In this document: piece by piece, positions 26,420 through 37,125 of the stretch
Position numbering within the stretch: the first letter of the stretch is position 1
Layout of the letters: each line of letters starts with the position of its first letter
NCBI GenBank assembly: GCA_026005135.1
Contig: BPKM01000002.1
Span: forward strand, 310,001 to 374,000
Source of the DNA: Leptospiraceae bacterium
Lineage (GTDB): Bacteria; Spirochaetota; Leptospiria; Leptospirales; Leptonemataceae
Reading direction: 5' to 3'
Length of the DNA stretch: 64,000 bases
Program-made: the position numbers and the translations under genes
The notes under the pieces: model-generated
What the model was told of the DNA's origin: nothing
The model's input: the letters and a program-made list of their open reading frames with translations, nothing else
The model's database searches: none

Positions 26420-27202
26420 TTAATATTCGATTAAATAATAATCAGAGTAAGGTTTATAGGGATTAGCATTTTTGATTTGTTTTACTATATATTTTTTGGC
26501 TTTATGAATTGCTTTTTTTAAAGAATATTGTTTTGCTAAATAACTGGTTAATGCTGCACTTAGCGTACAACCTGTTCCTCGAATATTTTTCTTTGAAATT
26601 TTTTTTGTTTTTAAAATGAAAAATTCTTTTCCATCAAAAAAGACATCATAAATAAAGTCTGAATTATAAAAATGTCCTCCTTTTAATAATAAGGGAATTT
26701 TATATTCTTTATAAAACTCAAAACTTAATTGTTTTAAATCATTTAAATTTACTGGATATTGTTTTTTCTTTAATAAAAATAAAGCTTCGGGAATATTAGG
26801 TGTTAAAATTGTTGCAAAAGGAAATATTTCTATTAAATATTTAATAGCATTTTTTTGTATAAATTCTTTTCCAGAACTTGCTCTTATTATGGGATCAATT
26901 ACAATAGGTAAATTATTTTGTTCGAAATACCTTTTTATTATTTTAAAATGGGATTTTTTATATATCATTCCCGTTTTAAGTGCTTTAATATCAAAAGAAA
27001 AAAATAAAGATGCTAATTGTTCTTCTAATAAGAAATCCTTTACTGGTTCTATTGCTACTACATTTTGAATCGTCTGTACTGTTATAGTTGTAACTGCTGC
27101 AACACCATAACAACCTAAATTATGAAAGGTTTTTAAATCAGCGTATATGCCAGCAGCTGCACAATTATCTATACCTGCTATTGTTAAACATACTGGCTTC
27201 AT
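26420..27202 (-). CDS. thiD: Hydroxymethylpyrimidine (phosphomethylpyrimidine) kinase
   Basis: 260 residues, PfkB/ribokinase fold. LTIAGIDNCAAAGIYADLK aligns with the substrate-binding AGSDSSGGAGIQADLK motif of ThiD, followed by GCYGVAAVTTITVQT, LTPNIPEALFL, LLKGGH and IRGTGCTLSAALTSYLA (anion hole and catalytic Asp position; here the motif reads GTGC, as in ThiD). It phosphorylates HMP and HMP-P for thiamine synthesis. The GG pair of the first motif is replaced by AA, and Ser by Asn/Cys, which is unusual. Overlaps clc by 4 bases. No thiamine riboswitch was noticed. Confidence 0.85.
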   Translation of the reverse strand: MKPVCLTIAGIDNCAAAGIYADLKTFHNLGCYGVAAVTTITVQTIQNVVAIEPVKDFLLEEQLASLFFSFDIKALKTGMIYKKSHFKIIKRYFEQNNLPIVIDPIIRASSGKEFIQKNAIKYLIEIFPFATILTPNIPEALFLLKKKQYPVNLNDLKQLSFEFYKEYKIPLLLKGGHFYNSDFIYDVFFDGKEFFILKTKKISKKNIRGTGCTLSAALTSYLAKQYSLKKAIHKAKKYIVKQIKNANPYKPYSDYYLIEY

Positions 27203-28989
27203 CTTGCTATGTTATGATAAATTTCTATTATATCAACAAAACGAATATATCCTAATAATTGATTGGAATCGTCCACTATAGCTACTTTATCAATTTCTTT
27301 TTCGTGCATAATGCGTAAAGCATCACTTAAATGATCCCATAATTTTAAAGCTGGAACTCCTATATCACAAACATCGCCAACTGTTAGTAGATACTTTAAC
27401 GCTTCTGTATCTTTTGTATGATGAAATTTTCTTAAAGAACAAATTCCCATATAAGTACCATCAAAATTTACTACAATATAATCTGTTGCCTGTAAATGAA
27501 CACTTCTATCTTCTAAATCAGAAAGTAATAAATGTGGTTCAACAACAGCTATTTTACGAATTTTATCCTGAATATCGCTTATTAAAATCTTTTTTAGGAT
27601 ATTTAAATTCATATCCCAGTAATGTGCAGGGGAATGAAATCGATTCTCTACCTGACCTTCGTAAATAGACCATTTCGATAATATTGCAGATATAACTGAA
27701 ACAATCATAAGTGCTGGAAGTAATTTATAATTTCCAACCATATCGCAAACCATAATCATACCAGCAATTGGAGCATGGGCAACACCAGCAAAAAAGCCAG
27801 CCATTCCAACAAGAAAGAAAGAAGGAATAGAAATATCTAAATGTGGAAATAAATAAGAAAAAACTGTTCCTAATGCAGCACCTAACATACCTCCAATAAA
27901 TAAAGATGGCGTAAAAACACCTCCAGAACCACCTGCTGCCACTGTAAAAGATGTTAATACAATTTTTAATAATGCAATTAAAACAAAAAATGCAGCAATT
28001 TCAAGAGGATGTCCTTCTAATGGTTTTTTGCCAAGGATTAGTTCTTGCATATAACCAAGTCCATCTCCAATTAATTCATGAAAAAATACAATAAAAATTC
28101 CTACAACAAGACCACCAATAGCTGGTTTGAATACAAAATGAATATTTAATCTTTCGAATAAATCTCTAATATATTTATAAAAATTTGTAAATATATAACC
28201 AAATGCAAGAGAAACAAAAGCAAGTATAACATAAAAAAACAATTCATAATAATGAGAAATCTGTACTGATGGTATATGAAATATTGCACTATTACCTGTA
28301 AAATTAGTTGCAACAAGATATGCAGCAACAGAAGATAAAAAAGCAGGTACTACTGTATCGCTTTCAATATCTTCTCTATAAACTACTTCTACAGCTGTAA
28401 AAGCACCACCAAAAGGGGCACGAAAAATAGCTCCCAAACCTCCAGCAACACCTGCTATCATTAAACTTCTTCTAGCACGATCTCCTGCTTTAAAAAAATT
28501 AGCTAATCCCGAACCAATACCAGCTCCTATTTGCATAGTAGGACCTTCTTTCCCTGCATTACCACCTGTTCCAATAGTAAAAATAGTAGCGATAGATTTA
28601 TAAAAAGGAACTTTTAAAGAAACATTACCTCCTTTATGGTGAAAAGCTTTGATAATTTCATCTGTTCCATTACCTTTTGCTTCTGGACAAAATAAATACG
28701 AAACTGTTGCAGATAATAATCCTCCAATAGCTGGTGCTAAAAATAAAAAAAAGGGATTATATTCTTTTGTTATAGGAGATTCAAATAATTTTTCTCCAGC
28801 CGGATGGGATAATTCCAATCCAATCACATAGGAAAATAAAAAATGTTCAAAATAAGCAAGAGCATAAGAAAAAATAACAGCAAACAATCCAGCTAAAATT
28901 CCTGTAATAATAGAATAAAAATAAACATGAAATGATGTTCTAATTCTTAAAAAAGAATCAATTCTTTCTTTAATATTCTGAATCGTCAT
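27199..28989 (-). CDS. ClC-type chloride channel/antiporter with C-terminal CBS pair
   Basis: 596 residues. About 450 residues of membrane helices carry the ClC motifs: a modified first selectivity segment EAKGNGTDEI, GTGGNAGKEGPTMQIG (GxEGP with the gating Glu), FRAPFGGAFTAVEVVYRED (proton-pathway Glu region) and GGSGGVFTPSLFIGGM. The C-terminal 120 residues form two CBS domains (LSDLEDRSVHLQATDYIVV; DALRIMHEKEIDKVAIVDD), typical nucleotide sensors. The canonical GSGIP sequence is GNGTD here, a variant common in one bacterial subclass from memory. Both gating and proton glutamates suggest H+-coupled exchange. thiD follows with a 4-base overlap. Confidence 0.9.
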   Translation of the reverse strand: MTIQNIKERIDSFLRIRTSFHVYFYSIITGILAGLFAVIFSYALAYFEHFLFSYVIGLELSHPAGEKLFESPITKEYNPFFLFLAPAIGGLLSATVSYLFCPEAKGNGTDEIIKAFHHKGGNVSLKVPFYKSIATIFTIGTGGNAGKEGPTMQIGAGIGSGLANFFKAGDRARRSLMIAGVAGGLGAIFRAPFGGAFTAVEVVYREDIESDTVVPAFLSSVAAYLVATNFTGNSAIFHIPSVQISHYYELFFYVILAFVSLAFGYIFTNFYKYIRDLFERLNIHFVFKPAIGGLVVGIFIVFFHELIGDGLGYMQELILGKKPLEGHPLEIAAFFVLIALLKIVLTSFTVAAGGSGGVFTPSLFIGGMLGAALGTVFSYLFPHLDISIPSFFLVGMAGFFAGVAHAPIAGMIMVCDMVGNYKLLPALMIVSVISAILSKWSIYEGQVENRFHSPAHYWDMNLNILKKILISDIQDKIRKIAVVEPHLLLSDLEDRSVHLQATDYIVVNFDGTYMGICSLRKFHHTKDTEALKYLLTVGDVCDIGVPALKLWDHLSDALRIMHEKEIDKVAIVDDSNQLLGYIRFVDIIEIYHNIAR

Positions 28990-29066
28990 ATTTCCCAGAT
29001 TTTTTTTATGAATTATAGAGTAAAATCATTTCAAAACTACTATATTTTCTATTTATATCATCAAAA

Positions 29067-29561
29067 TTATACAAAATATATTGCAAAAGATTTTAAGAAT
29101 TGTTTTAATTCTTTCTTAAGAAATTTTAGAAAGGAAATTTGATTATCATATATCTCTAAATCCTTAAATAATAAAGATAAAATTTTATTATTATAATTTA
29201 AATAATTTGAATAATCAACTATCATAAAAAATTCTTTTTGTAGTCTTCTTTCCTGTTCTAAATCAGAATCATTAAGTATTAAGTTATCTAAATAAAAGAT
29301 AAAATTAAAATATTGTTTCTGATTTAATAAATTTTTCATTTGTTCAGTAGATATATACATATTTTCTCTCTCTTTGTCGAAGATTTCAAAAAACATTGGT
29401 TGAACCAGTTGCGTTTCCAATTCAATTTGAAGTTTCTTTTGTTTATAAAATTCATATTTTTCTAAAATATTATTAATTTTTATATCTTTTTTTAGTTTTT
29501 GTTTATAATTTACTAAATTATGGTTAACAAGTTCAATAAATTTATGATTTAAGTATTTCAT
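29067..29561 (-). CDS. Hypothetical protein, helical
   Basis: 164 residues, strongly helical, rich in Lys, Asn, Leu, Phe and Tyr, no signal peptide or membrane segment. Segments such as LEKYEFYKQKKLQIELETQ look like a coiled coil. It starts in a 4-base overlap with the preceding 136-residue gene, so the pair is translationally coupled. Family not recognised. Confidence 0.5.
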   Translation of the reverse strand: MKYLNHKFIELVNHNLVNYKQKLKKDIKINNILEKYEFYKQKKLQIELETQLVQPMFFEIFDKERENMYISTEQMKNLLNQKQYFNFIFYLDNLILNDSDLEQERRLQKEFFMIVDYSNYLNYNNKILSLLFKDLEIYDNQISFLKFLKKELKQFLKSFAIYFV

Positions 29562-29968
29562 AAAAATAATAAAATCACTATATTGAATTTCTTTTCTTTT
29601 AGTGCAATTGCCATTGTATTGATAATACTTTTTGCGTTAGGAAGATAATCAATTTTATATAATTTTTTTATATATTTTTGCTTTTTATTCTCCGGTACAA
29701 AATAATTTATAATAAATGATTTTAAAGCTTTATTTTTAGGAAAATTTTCATTCTCTAAATATGATAAAATAATTTCATATAATAAATTACTTTTAAGATA
29801 TCTATATTTATAGATCAAAAAAATAATAAAAGCATTATCTAAAAAATAATATAATGGTTTTAATAATATATCCTGTATCAAAAAATATTCATTAAAAAAT
29901 AAAGTAAGTGTACGATAAAATATTCTTTTTTGTTTTTCTAAATCGTTTTTATTAATTATGTTATGCAT
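29558..29968 (-). CDS. Hypothetical protein, helical
   Basis: 136 residues with a strong AGGAGG 8 bases before the ATG. The middle (PLYYFLDNAFIIFLIYKYRYL) is hydrophobic but interrupted by charges; probably soluble helices or a weak membrane association. No motif recognised. First gene of a two-gene operon with the 164-residue protein (4-base overlap). Base composition is even more AT-rich than the neighbours, consistent with an accessory or weakly constrained pair. Confidence 0.5.
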   Translation of the reverse strand: MHNIINKNDLEKQKRIFYRTLTLFFNEYFLIQDILLKPLYYFLDNAFIIFLIYKYRYLKSNLLYEIILSYLENENFPKNKALKSFIINYFVPENKKQKYIKKLYKIDYLPNAKSIINTMAIALKEKKFNIVILLFL

Positions 29969-30492
29969 TTTATTACCTCCTGAAAAATATAATTTTTTTT
30001 AATATTATTAGTAATTTTAATAATGGAAAATTCGAAGAAAGACTAAGACATATTTAATATAAATTTTATTTAGTATATTTTTGTGCTTTGTAAAAATTTT
30101 ATTTTCCAAATTAAAAATATAGGTTTATTAGATTTTTTACGAAGAATATATTAGTTGTTTTGATTTTACGTCATAAAAAGAAAGCAGTAATAAAAAGATT
30201 TAAAAAACAAGATGCTAAAAACTTCGATTGTTTTTTATTATTATGATTTTATAAAAAATAGAACCCTATATATTAGTTAAGTTTGTATTTTTAAAAAATG
30301 ATCTATTTATTATATATTCGATATATAGATTTTAAAGAAAATTAAAATGCCTCTATATATATCACCAATTTTTAATCATTAATCGACAATTTTTTTTAAA
30401 TTTTTCTAAGAAAAGATAAAAAAAATTCAAATTTAACACAAATAAGTATTTAATATATAGAAAAATTTGATAACGTTTCATTATTTAAATGA
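29969..30492. other. Gene-free AT-rich spacer
   Basis: About 520 bases between the hypothetical pair and the pyrophosphatase terminator hold no open frame with a plausible ribosome-binding site, no repeat and no recognisable RNA. Apart from the hairpin at its right border I see nothing in it. Confidence 0.6.
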
Positions 30493-30524
30493 AATAGGAG
30501 AGATATTAAACTATCCCTCCTATT
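30493..30524 (-). terminator. Hairpin downstream of hppA
   Basis: AATAGGAGAGATA (30493-30505) pairs with TATCCCTCCTATT (30512-30524) over 12 of 13 positions with a 6-base loop. It lies 23 bases beyond the hppA stop. On the minus strand the stem is followed by TCATTT, a weak U-tract, so it may terminate or protect the 3' end. Confidence 0.65.
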
Positions 30525-30547
30525 AAATAAAGGTATTTTTAAATCAA

Positions 30548-32734
30548 TTATTTAATGAGAGGAGCAATTACAAGAGCTACAACACTCATTAACTTAATTA
30601 AAATATTTAAGGAAGGTCCAGAAGTATCTTTTAATGGATCTCCAACTGTATCCCCTACAACTGCTGCTTTATGAGCATCAGAACCTTTTTTATAATGTTT
30701 TCCATTGATTTCTATTCCACCTTCGAACATTTTTTTAGCGTTATCCCATGCACCACCTGCATTAGATTGAAAAATAGCCATTAATACACCTGTTACAGTT
30801 ACACCTGCAAGTAGTCCACCAAGAGCATTTGCACCAAAAACAAATCCAACTAAAACAGGCACTATAACAGCTAATAAACCTGGCATAACCATTTCTCTAA
30901 TAGCAGCTTTTGTAGATATTTCCACACATTTTGCATATTGAGCTTTACCATCTGCTGCTTCGAAAATTTCTTTATCTTTTCCTTTAAGATTATGAGTTTC
31001 TCCATGATGTTTTTTCATTACTTCTAAAGCAGCTTTTAATTCTGGAATTTCTGTAAATTGTCTTCTTACTTCGTTAATCATATCCATTGCTGCTCTACCT
31101 ACTGCTCCCATTGCAAGAGAAGAAAATAAGAAAGGAAGCATTCCACCAAGAAATAATCCAGCCATAACATTGGGATCAGAAACATTAATAGAAGATACAT
31201 TTGCTTGCTTCATAAAAGCAGAAAACAATGCGAGTGCTGTTAATGCAGCAGAAGCAATAGCAAAACCTTTTCCAATTGCCGCCGTTGTATTACCTACTGC
31301 ATCTAATTTATCTGTTCTTTGTCTTACTTCTGGTGGCTGTTCTGACATTTCTGCAATCCCACCTGCATTATCAGAAATTGGTCCGTAAGCATCTACTGCT
31401 AATTGAATGCCTGTATTAGCTAACATACCTAAAGCAGCAATTGCAACTCCATATAAACCTGCAAAATAGTAAGATACCATAATAGCTGCTGCAATTAAAA
31501 TAATTGGTATAGCAGTTGATTGCATTCCTACACCTAAACCAGCTATAATATTGGTAGCAGGTCCTGTAGTAGATTGTTTTACAATTTGAATTACAGGTGG
31601 TTTACCTGTTCCAGTATAATATTCTGTAACAAATCCAACTAAGATACCTGCAATTAATCCAAAAACGGTAGCAAAAAATACACCATTTGCAGTAAATATT
31701 CTTTCTTCTCCTGTTAAAATTCCAGGTGCTTTCCATTCTGCTGGAAGCATTCCAATAATAGCAAAATAAGAAGCTGCTAACATTAATATACCAGCAAGTA
31801 ATTCTCCTCTATTTAAAGCAGTTTGAGGATTTCCAGACTCTCCAATACGAACTGCAAAACTACCAAGAATAGATACAATAATGCCAATTCCTGCTAAAAC
31901 AAGTGGTAATAATACAGCAGATAAACCTCCCATTCCATCAATATTTTGTAATACAGGAATAAAAGTAGCTCCAAGTACCATAGAACCAAGAATAGAACCA
32001 ACATAAGATTCGAATAAGTCTGCCCCCATTCCAGCAACATCACCAACATTATCTCCAACATTATCTGCAATTGTAGCAGGATTTAAAGGATGATCTTCTG
32101 GAATACCAGCTTCTACTTTACCAACAAGGTCTGCACCAACATCTGCAGCTTTTGTATAAATACCTCCCCCTACACGAGCAAATAATGCAATAGAAGAAGC
32201 ACCTAAGGAAAATCCAGATAATACATTTAATACCTGAACAACTTTATCACCTTCAAAACCAAAAAAGTATTCGTAAAAAATGAATAATCCACCTAATCCC
32301 AATACTCCTAAACCAACAACACCCATTCCCATTACAGAACCACCAGCAAATGCAATAGCTAATGCTTCTGATAAACTTTTACGTGCTGCATTGGTTGTTC
32401 TATAATTTGCTTTAGTTGCAACGCGCATACCAAGAAAACCAGCTAATCCAGAACAAAATGCCCCAACAATAAAAGAAAGAGCAACAAGAGGATGAGAATC
32501 TGTTGTATTCGCACCACTAATTCCTAAAAGAATAGCAACAGCAATAACAAAAATTACCAATACTTTATATTCTGCTTTTAAAAATGCCATCGCACCTTCT
32601 GCAATATAAGAACCTATCTTTTGCATTTTTTCAGTACCTGGATCTTTTTTTGTAATCCAGATAGTTCGCCAAAAACTATAAAGTAAAGCTAATACGCCTG
32701 CTAAAACAGCAAGAATCGCATAATTCATATTCAT
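30548..32734 (-). CDS. hppA: Membrane-bound ion-pumping pyrophosphatase
   Basis: 728 residues with about 16 membrane helices. The PPi-binding loop [20 protein letters not shown], then [20 protein letters not shown], and the late acidic motifs [11 protein letters not shown] and [14 protein letters not shown] are all intact. The segment [19 protein letters not shown] has Ala where K+-independent enzymes carry Lys, which assigns it to the K+-dependent class. It hydrolyses cytoplasmic PPi and pumps H+ and/or Na+; the ion cannot be read with certainty. PPi made by acyl-CoA synthetases such as Acs in this window would feed it. AAAGGAG 7 bases upstream of the ATG. Confidence 0.95.
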   Translation of the reverse strand: MNMNYAILAVLAGVLALLYSFWRTIWITKKDPGTEKMQKIGSYIAEGAMAFLKAEYKVLVIFVIAVAILLGISGANTTDSHPLVALSFIVGAFCSGLAGFLGMRVATKANYRTTNAARKSLSEALAIAFAGGSVMGMGVVGLGVLGLGGLFIFYEYFFGFEGDKVVQVLNVLSGFSLGASSIALFARVGGGIYTKAADVGADLVGKVEAGIPEDHPLNPATIADNVGDNVGDVAGMGADLFESYVGSILGSMVLGATFIPVLQNIDGMGGLSAVLLPLVLAGIGIIVSILGSFAVRIGESGNPQTALNRGELLAGILMLAASYFAIIGMLPAEWKAPGILTGEERIFTANGVFFATVFGLIAGILVGFVTEYYTGTGKPPVIQIVKQSTTGPATNIIAGLGVGMQSTAIPIILIAAAIMVSYYFAGLYGVAIAALGMLANTGIQLAVDAYGPISDNAGGIAEMSEQPPEVRQRTDKLDAVGNTTAAIGKGFAIASAALTALALFSAFMKQANVSSINVSDPNVMAGLFLGGMLPFLFSSLAMGAVGRAAMDMINEVRRQFTEIPELKAALEVMKKHHGETHNLKGKDKEIFEAADGKAQYAKCVEISTKAAIREMVMPGLLAVIVPVLVGFVFGANALGGLLAGVTVTGVLMAIFQSNAGGAWDNAKKMFEGGIEINGKHYKKGSDAHKAAVVGDTVGDPLKDTSGPSLNILIKLMSVVALVIAPLIK

Positions 32735-32944
32735 CTCCTTTTTTTATGATTTTTATTTAACGACATTCAATAATTTTATATAATACTTAAAGACAAAAAA
32801 TAGTTTTAATACACTATGTCAATTTTTATTTTCATTTTTACGTATATATATTTTTTCTATTTCATAAACAATTTAATATCAAAATTTTATAGACAATGAT
32901 TTATTAATAGAATTATTTAGTTTTATCGCGCAAGGGGGAAAAAC

Positions 32945-34513
32945 ATGCAATTTTTAACAAATTTAAGAACCAATTATGGACCTCTTGGTTATGTATATAT
33001 TCGATATATTTTAAATATTTTGTATTTATTAATATATTTAATCAACCTTAAAGAAATTACTCAAACAGAAGCAATTTTTTATGGAATAGGAATTTTTTTC
33101 TTATTTTTAATAGGAATTTTTTACCATATCTATTTGTTAAAACAAGAAAAAATTAAAAATTCTATTCATTATTTTATTTTTCTTTTTGATTTAACATTAA
33201 TCTTTTTTGTTTATACAATGATAGCTAAACAATCTGCTTTAAATGCTGCTATATTATGGAAAAGTATTATTTTATTTATTATTCCCATTTTTACTTTAAT
33301 TGGTTTATCTTTTTATGAATTTACCAGAAAATTTATTCTTATTATAAACATTTATGTTATTTTATGGCTAAGTATTTTAACTTATGTTTCTTTCCAATCG
33401 GGTGTTGAATTTTCTTTAATCCGTCAAAAAACCATTCAACCAACAGGTGCAAATCTGATATCTCCTTTTATGACTATGATTTTTTATTCTATGATTTGTT
33501 TTATGGTATATAGGATTAAAACTATTTTTAAAGAATATTCTATTCAATTAGAACAACAAAATAAAGAAATCAGAAAAAACTTAGCTAAAATGAAGTGGTT
33601 TTATCATGATATGAACAAAATATCCAATGAAATGAATCAAAGCATTCATTATATCTATGATTTTATACAGAATTTTAATAATCAGATGCAAGACGAAGTA
33701 TCTTCTATAGAAGAGATCTCTGCAACAATGGAAGAACTGGCAAGTACTTCTCAGAAATCCAGTGAATTAATTTCACGTCAATATAAAGAAATTCAAGCAA
33801 TTCAAAATATTAATAAAAAACTTGTTTCTGGTATTCAAAATATACAAAATTCTTTAGAAACACTAAGCAAAGAAATCTTAAAAACAGAAGAAGAATCCAC
33901 AGAAGTACAAAATGCCATCAAAACCTTAGATGAAATCATGGAAGAAATCAAAAAATCTTTTAATGAAGTTTTAGAAACAACTACTATTATTAATGAAATC
34001 GCCGATAGAACCAATTTATTATCTTTAAACGCCTCTATTGAAGCTGCTCGGGCTGGTGAACATGGTAAAGGTTTCGCTGTAGTAGCACAGGAAATTAACC
34101 GTCTTGCTGAAAGTAGTTTAGAAAATGCAAAAAATATCAATAAAATTATCAAAAATAGTGCTTCTTTTATTGAAAAAGGTTCTAATAGTACAGATTTTAC
34201 TAAAAATCAAATTCAAAATCAATATGAACAAATTAAAAAGGTAGTAGCATTTTTTGGAGAATTAAGAATAAGAATTTCAGAACAAATTGAATTGAATCAA
34301 ACTTTATTGAATTCTCTTGAAACTATACATCATTTAAGTAAAGAAATAGACGAAATTTCTAAAGAACAAACGCAAAGCGCAGATACTGTAAATAAAACTA
34401 TTGCAGAAATGGAAAAAGGTATTATGGAATTAACCCAAAAATCTCAAGAATTAAGTCATAATATAACAAAATTAAATGAATTAGCTAAAAAAATCGAAGA
34501 ATTAACCCACTAA
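32945..34513 (+). CDS. Methyl-accepting chemotaxis-type signalling protein
   Basis: 522 residues. Six hydrophobic helices in the first about 200 residues form a membrane sensor without an obvious periplasmic domain or HAMP linker. The C-terminal 300 residues are a coiled-coil signalling domain with the conserved hairpin tip [20 protein letters not shown] (about 352-371) and [16 protein letters not shown]. It should signal through CheA/CheW. A strong AAGGGGG lies 8 bases before the ATG. It is divergent from hppA with a 210-base spacer. Ligand unknown. Confidence 0.88.
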   Translation: MQFLTNLRTNYGPLGYVYIRYILNILYLLIYLINLKEITQTEAIFYGIGIFFLFLIGIFYHIYLLKQEKIKNSIHYFIFLFDLTLIFFVYTMIAKQSALNAAILWKSIILFIIPIFTLIGLSFYEFTRKFILIINIYVILWLSILTYVSFQSGVEFSLIRQKTIQPTGANLISPFMTMIFYSMICFMVYRIKTIFKEYSIQLEQQNKEIRKNLAKMKWFYHDMNKISNEMNQSIHYIYDFIQNFNNQMQDEVSSIEEISATMEELASTSQKSSELISRQYKEIQAIQNINKKLVSGIQNIQNSLETLSKEILKTEEESTEVQNAIKTLDEIMEEIKKSFNEVLETTTIINEIADRTNLLSLNASIEAARAGEHGKGFAVVAQEINRLAESSLENAKNINKIIKNSASFIEKGSNSTDFTKNQIQNQYEQIKKVVAFFGELRIRISEQIELNQTLLNSLETIHHLSKEIDEISKEQTQSADTVNKTIAEMEKGIMELTQKSQELSHNITKLNELAKKIEELTH

Positions 34514-34623
34514 CTCCAAGAATAGAAAACGTGTTTTATAAATACAAAAATAAAAAGAAATAGTTTTCTATAAAAATGAATTAAAAAAAATGTAATTTAG
34601 AATAATTTTTTAAGGATAGCATT

Positions 34624-35784
34624 ATGTCATTATATAAAACTATATATGAAAGAATATTACATCGAATAAAATATGAACCAGAAAATCCAGAATCAATATT
34701 AAATTTCGAAGAAGCAAAAGAAGCATATGAATTATCTACAAGAGACTTATTATTTCTTGCAGGTCACTTAAGGAAATATTACTTTCAGAATTATGTTCTT
34801 GTTCATATTATCAACAATATTAGAAATGGAAATTGTGCAGAAGATTGCGGTTATTGTGCACAACGAAATACGGCAACAGGAATTCCTACTTATTCTTTAA
34901 AAAGCGAAGAAGAAATTTTAAAAGAAGCAGAAATAGCAAAACAGAATGGTGCTTATCGTTATTGTCTTGTTACTGCTGGAAGAGGAATTAATGCAAAAAT
35001 GGCAGAAAAATATGCAGAAATCATAAAAAAGATAAATGAACAAATTGGTATTAAAGTATGTTTAAGTGCAGGTATTATTACTGATCCAGAATCAGCAAAA
35101 ATTTTACAGGAAGCTGGACTTGATAGATATAATCATAATTTAAATACCTCACAAAATTATTATGATAAAATCACTACAACACATACGTATGATGATAGAA
35201 AAAAAACCTTAGAACATTTATCTCTACATCATATTGGTCTTTGTAGTGGAGTTATTGCTGGTATAGGCGAAAGTATTGATGACTTAATAAATGTTGGATT
35301 GGAATTAAATCGATTTAATGCTCAATCTATTCCAGTGAATTTTTTTATACCTGTTCCCGGTCATAATATAAAAAATTATAAAGAATTATCTTCTGATGAA
35401 TGCTTAAAAATTTTATCCTTATTCCGTTTGATGAATCCCAAGGCAGAAATAAGAATGGCTGCAGGAAGAGAAATTTATTTAAAAGAAAAGCAACATCTTG
35501 GTTTAAAGGTTGCTAATTCTCTTTTCGTTTCTGGTTATTTGAATGTTAAAGGTTCATCGACTTATGAAACTATCAAAATGATTTATTTAAATGGTTTCCA
35601 ACTTGATCCGGATACAGAAAATACTATTTTAGAATTACGAGATCAAATATTAAGCGAAGTAACACCAGATGAATTTGATCGAATGCATTATGCTTTGCAA
35701 GAAATGAAAATTGAATTAAAAACAATTGAAGAGTTAAGACCATTTGCAGTCCATTTACAAAAAGATAAAAAAAATGAAGCATAA
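34624..35784 (+). CDS. bioB: Biotin synthase
   Basis: 386 residues, radical SAM. NCAEDCGYCAQRN holds the CxxxCxxC that binds the SAM 4Fe-4S cluster (about residues 72-83). Further motifs are CLSAGIITDPESAKIL, YNHNLNTSQNYY, CSGVIAGIGES and PVNFFIPVPGH. It inserts sulfur into dethiobiotin. The protein is about 40 residues longer than the E. coli enzyme, with an N-terminal extension and a C-terminal helix. It overlaps the following HAD phosphatase by 11 bases. Partner gene bioD is at 19859. Confidence 0.93.
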   Translation: MSLYKTIYERILHRIKYEPENPESILNFEEAKEAYELSTRDLLFLAGHLRKYYFQNYVLVHIINNIRNGNCAEDCGYCAQRNTATGIPTYSLKSEEEILKEAEIAKQNGAYRYCLVTAGRGINAKMAEKYAEIIKKINEQIGIKVCLSAGIITDPESAKILQEAGLDRYNHNLNTSQNYYDKITTTHTYDDRKKTLEHLSLHHIGLCSGVIAGIGESIDDLINVGLELNRFNAQSIPVNFFIPVPGHNIKNYKELSSDECLKILSLFRLMNPKAEIRMAAGREIYLKEKQHLGLKVANSLFVSGYLNVKGSSTYETIKMIYLNGFQLDPDTENTILELRDQILSEVTPDEFDRMHYALQEMKIELKTIEELRPFAVHLQKDKKNEA

Positions 35785-36460
35785 CATCAAAGGCATTATA
35801 TTCGATTTAGATGGAACATTAATTGATTCATTACTTGATTTAACAGAAAGTGTTAATTATGCTTTAAAAAAAGTGGGTCTAAAAACATATGAACCAGAAA
35901 TTGTAAAAAATTTTGTTGGAAATGGAATGCGTTCTTTAATAGAAACCTCTATTAATCATTTATTAATGGAAAAGAAAATAAAACAAAATGATGCTAATCA
36001 AATTAAAGAAAAATGTCTTCAATATTTTTTAGAGCATTATGATGATAACTGTATTCATCACACAGATGTATTTTTTGGTGTTGAAGATTTTTTAAAAACA
36101 TATCAGAAACAATATAAATTTGCTATTTTAACAAATAAATCTGAATATTTTACTTATAAGATTATCAATCATCTTAAAATGAAAGAATTTTTTACACATA
36201 TTCTTACAGGCGATAAGGAAACTTATAAGAAACCCAAACCTTATGGTATAAAAAAAATACAAAAGAATTGGGGATTTTCTAATAATGAAATTTTGATGAT
36301 TGGAGATCATTATACTGATATTCTAGCTGCTAAAAATGCTAATATTCCTTCTGTATTTGCTATTTATGGCTATGGTAAACTAAATGGATTAATTCCAGAA
36401 TATTCTATAAAGGATTTTCTCTCTCTTAAACAATTATTAAATCTAATTAATAATCGATAA
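35774..36460 (+). CDS. HAD-superfamily phosphatase, phosphoglycolate phosphatase-like
   Basis: 228 residues from ATG 35774, which lies inside the end of bioB; a reading from 35744 would add ten residues not typical of the family. Motifs: FDLDGTLIDS (catalytic Asp pair), LTNKS (motif II Thr) and KPKPYGIKKIQ with GDHYTDILAAKNA (motifs III-IV). The alpha-helical cap lies between residues 20 and 90. This is the Gph/PGP type of haloacid dehalogenase hydrolase. Coupled to bioB by an 11-base overlap; whether the substrate is linked to biotin synthesis is unknown. Confidence 0.85.
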   Translation: MKHNIKGIIFDLDGTLIDSLLDLTESVNYALKKVGLKTYEPEIVKNFVGNGMRSLIETSINHLLMEKKIKQNDANQIKEKCLQYFLEHYDDNCIHHTDVFFGVEDFLKTYQKQYKFAILTNKSEYFTYKIINHLKMKEFFTHILTGDKETYKKPKPYGIKKIQKNWGFSNNEILMIGDHYTDILAAKNANIPSVFAIYGYGKLNGLIPEYSIKDFLSLKQLLNLINNR

Positions 36461-36694
36461 TATTTTTCGTTTCAAAAAAGAATAATAATTTTATATTTAT
36501 ATATCCAAAAATAATTTAAAATGTATTAAATCAATTTTTCATTATTCGTTATTTATTTTTTAATATAACAATTTTAGTTTTTTCTTATTTTTTAGTTTAA
36601 AAGTTACTGATTCAATAAATCTTAAATAATTTTGTGTTGACAATTTTTTTTATATAAACATTTTATTTTTAATTTATTATTTGGAGGTAAACTT

Positions 36695-37075
36695 ATGTAT
36701 AAATTTAAGAACAATGATTTTTTAAAGCTTACCTTATTTTTGATTTTATTGACCTATATAGTCCAGATGAATACTTCTTGTAAAGAATCTCAGAAAAAAA
36801 CAGGTATTGAAGGATTATATCGTGTTGAAGGAAAAAATCCAGATGGTACAGAGTATCGCGGTAACGTAACGATCACTAAAATAGGAGAAAATCAATATAA
36901 ATTACATTGGAAAATTTTAAATGATGAATTTGAAGGTACTGGAAAATTAGAAGGTAAAATTTTGACTGTTGATTGGGGACAAGAATTCCCTGTTATATAT
37001 GAAATTCAAGTAGACGGTTCTTTAAAAGGTACGTGGAATAACGGTACTGCAACAGAAAATTTGTATCCATTATAA
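36695..37075 (+). CDS. Small lipoprotein with a beta-rich domain
   Basis: 126 residues. Signal peptide ending MNTSC gives a lipobox with acylated Cys near residue 29. The mature part is a compact beta domain: GIEGLYRVEGKNPDGTEYRG, then ENQYKLHWKILNDEFEGTG and VDWGQEFPVIYEIQ, DGSLKGTWNNGTATENLYP. Such short lipoproteins with a G-Y-x-V-x-G-x-NPDG start are frequent in leptospires, from memory. AGGAGG-like GGAGG precedes the ATG by 8 bases, and TTGACA at 36636-36641 could be its -35 element. Function unknown. Confidence 0.75.
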   Translation: MYKFKNNDFLKLTLFLILLTYIVQMNTSCKESQKKTGIEGLYRVEGKNPDGTEYRGNVTITKIGENQYKLHWKILNDEFEGTGKLEGKILTVDWGQEFPVIYEIQVDGSLKGTWNNGTATENLYPL

Positions 37076-37094
37076 AAATTAAAATTAGGAAAAA

Positions 37095-37119
37095 TAATAG
37101 GCTGGTAATAAAACCAGCC
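37095..37119 (-). terminator. Intrinsic terminator of acs
   Basis: GGCTGGT (37100-37106) and ACCAGCC (37113-37119) form a perfect 7-bp stem with a 6-base loop. On the minus strand the stem is followed by TATTATTTTT, a U-rich tail, 6 bases after the acs stop. It may also slow the converging lipoprotein transcript. Confidence 0.8.
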
Positions 37120-37125
37120 AGACTC

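Noticed and set aside
36636..36664. Complete promoter before the small lipoprotein gene
   Set aside because: TTGACA is good but no acceptable -10 lies at 16-18 bases in the poly-T/AT tract, so it was not listed as a feature.
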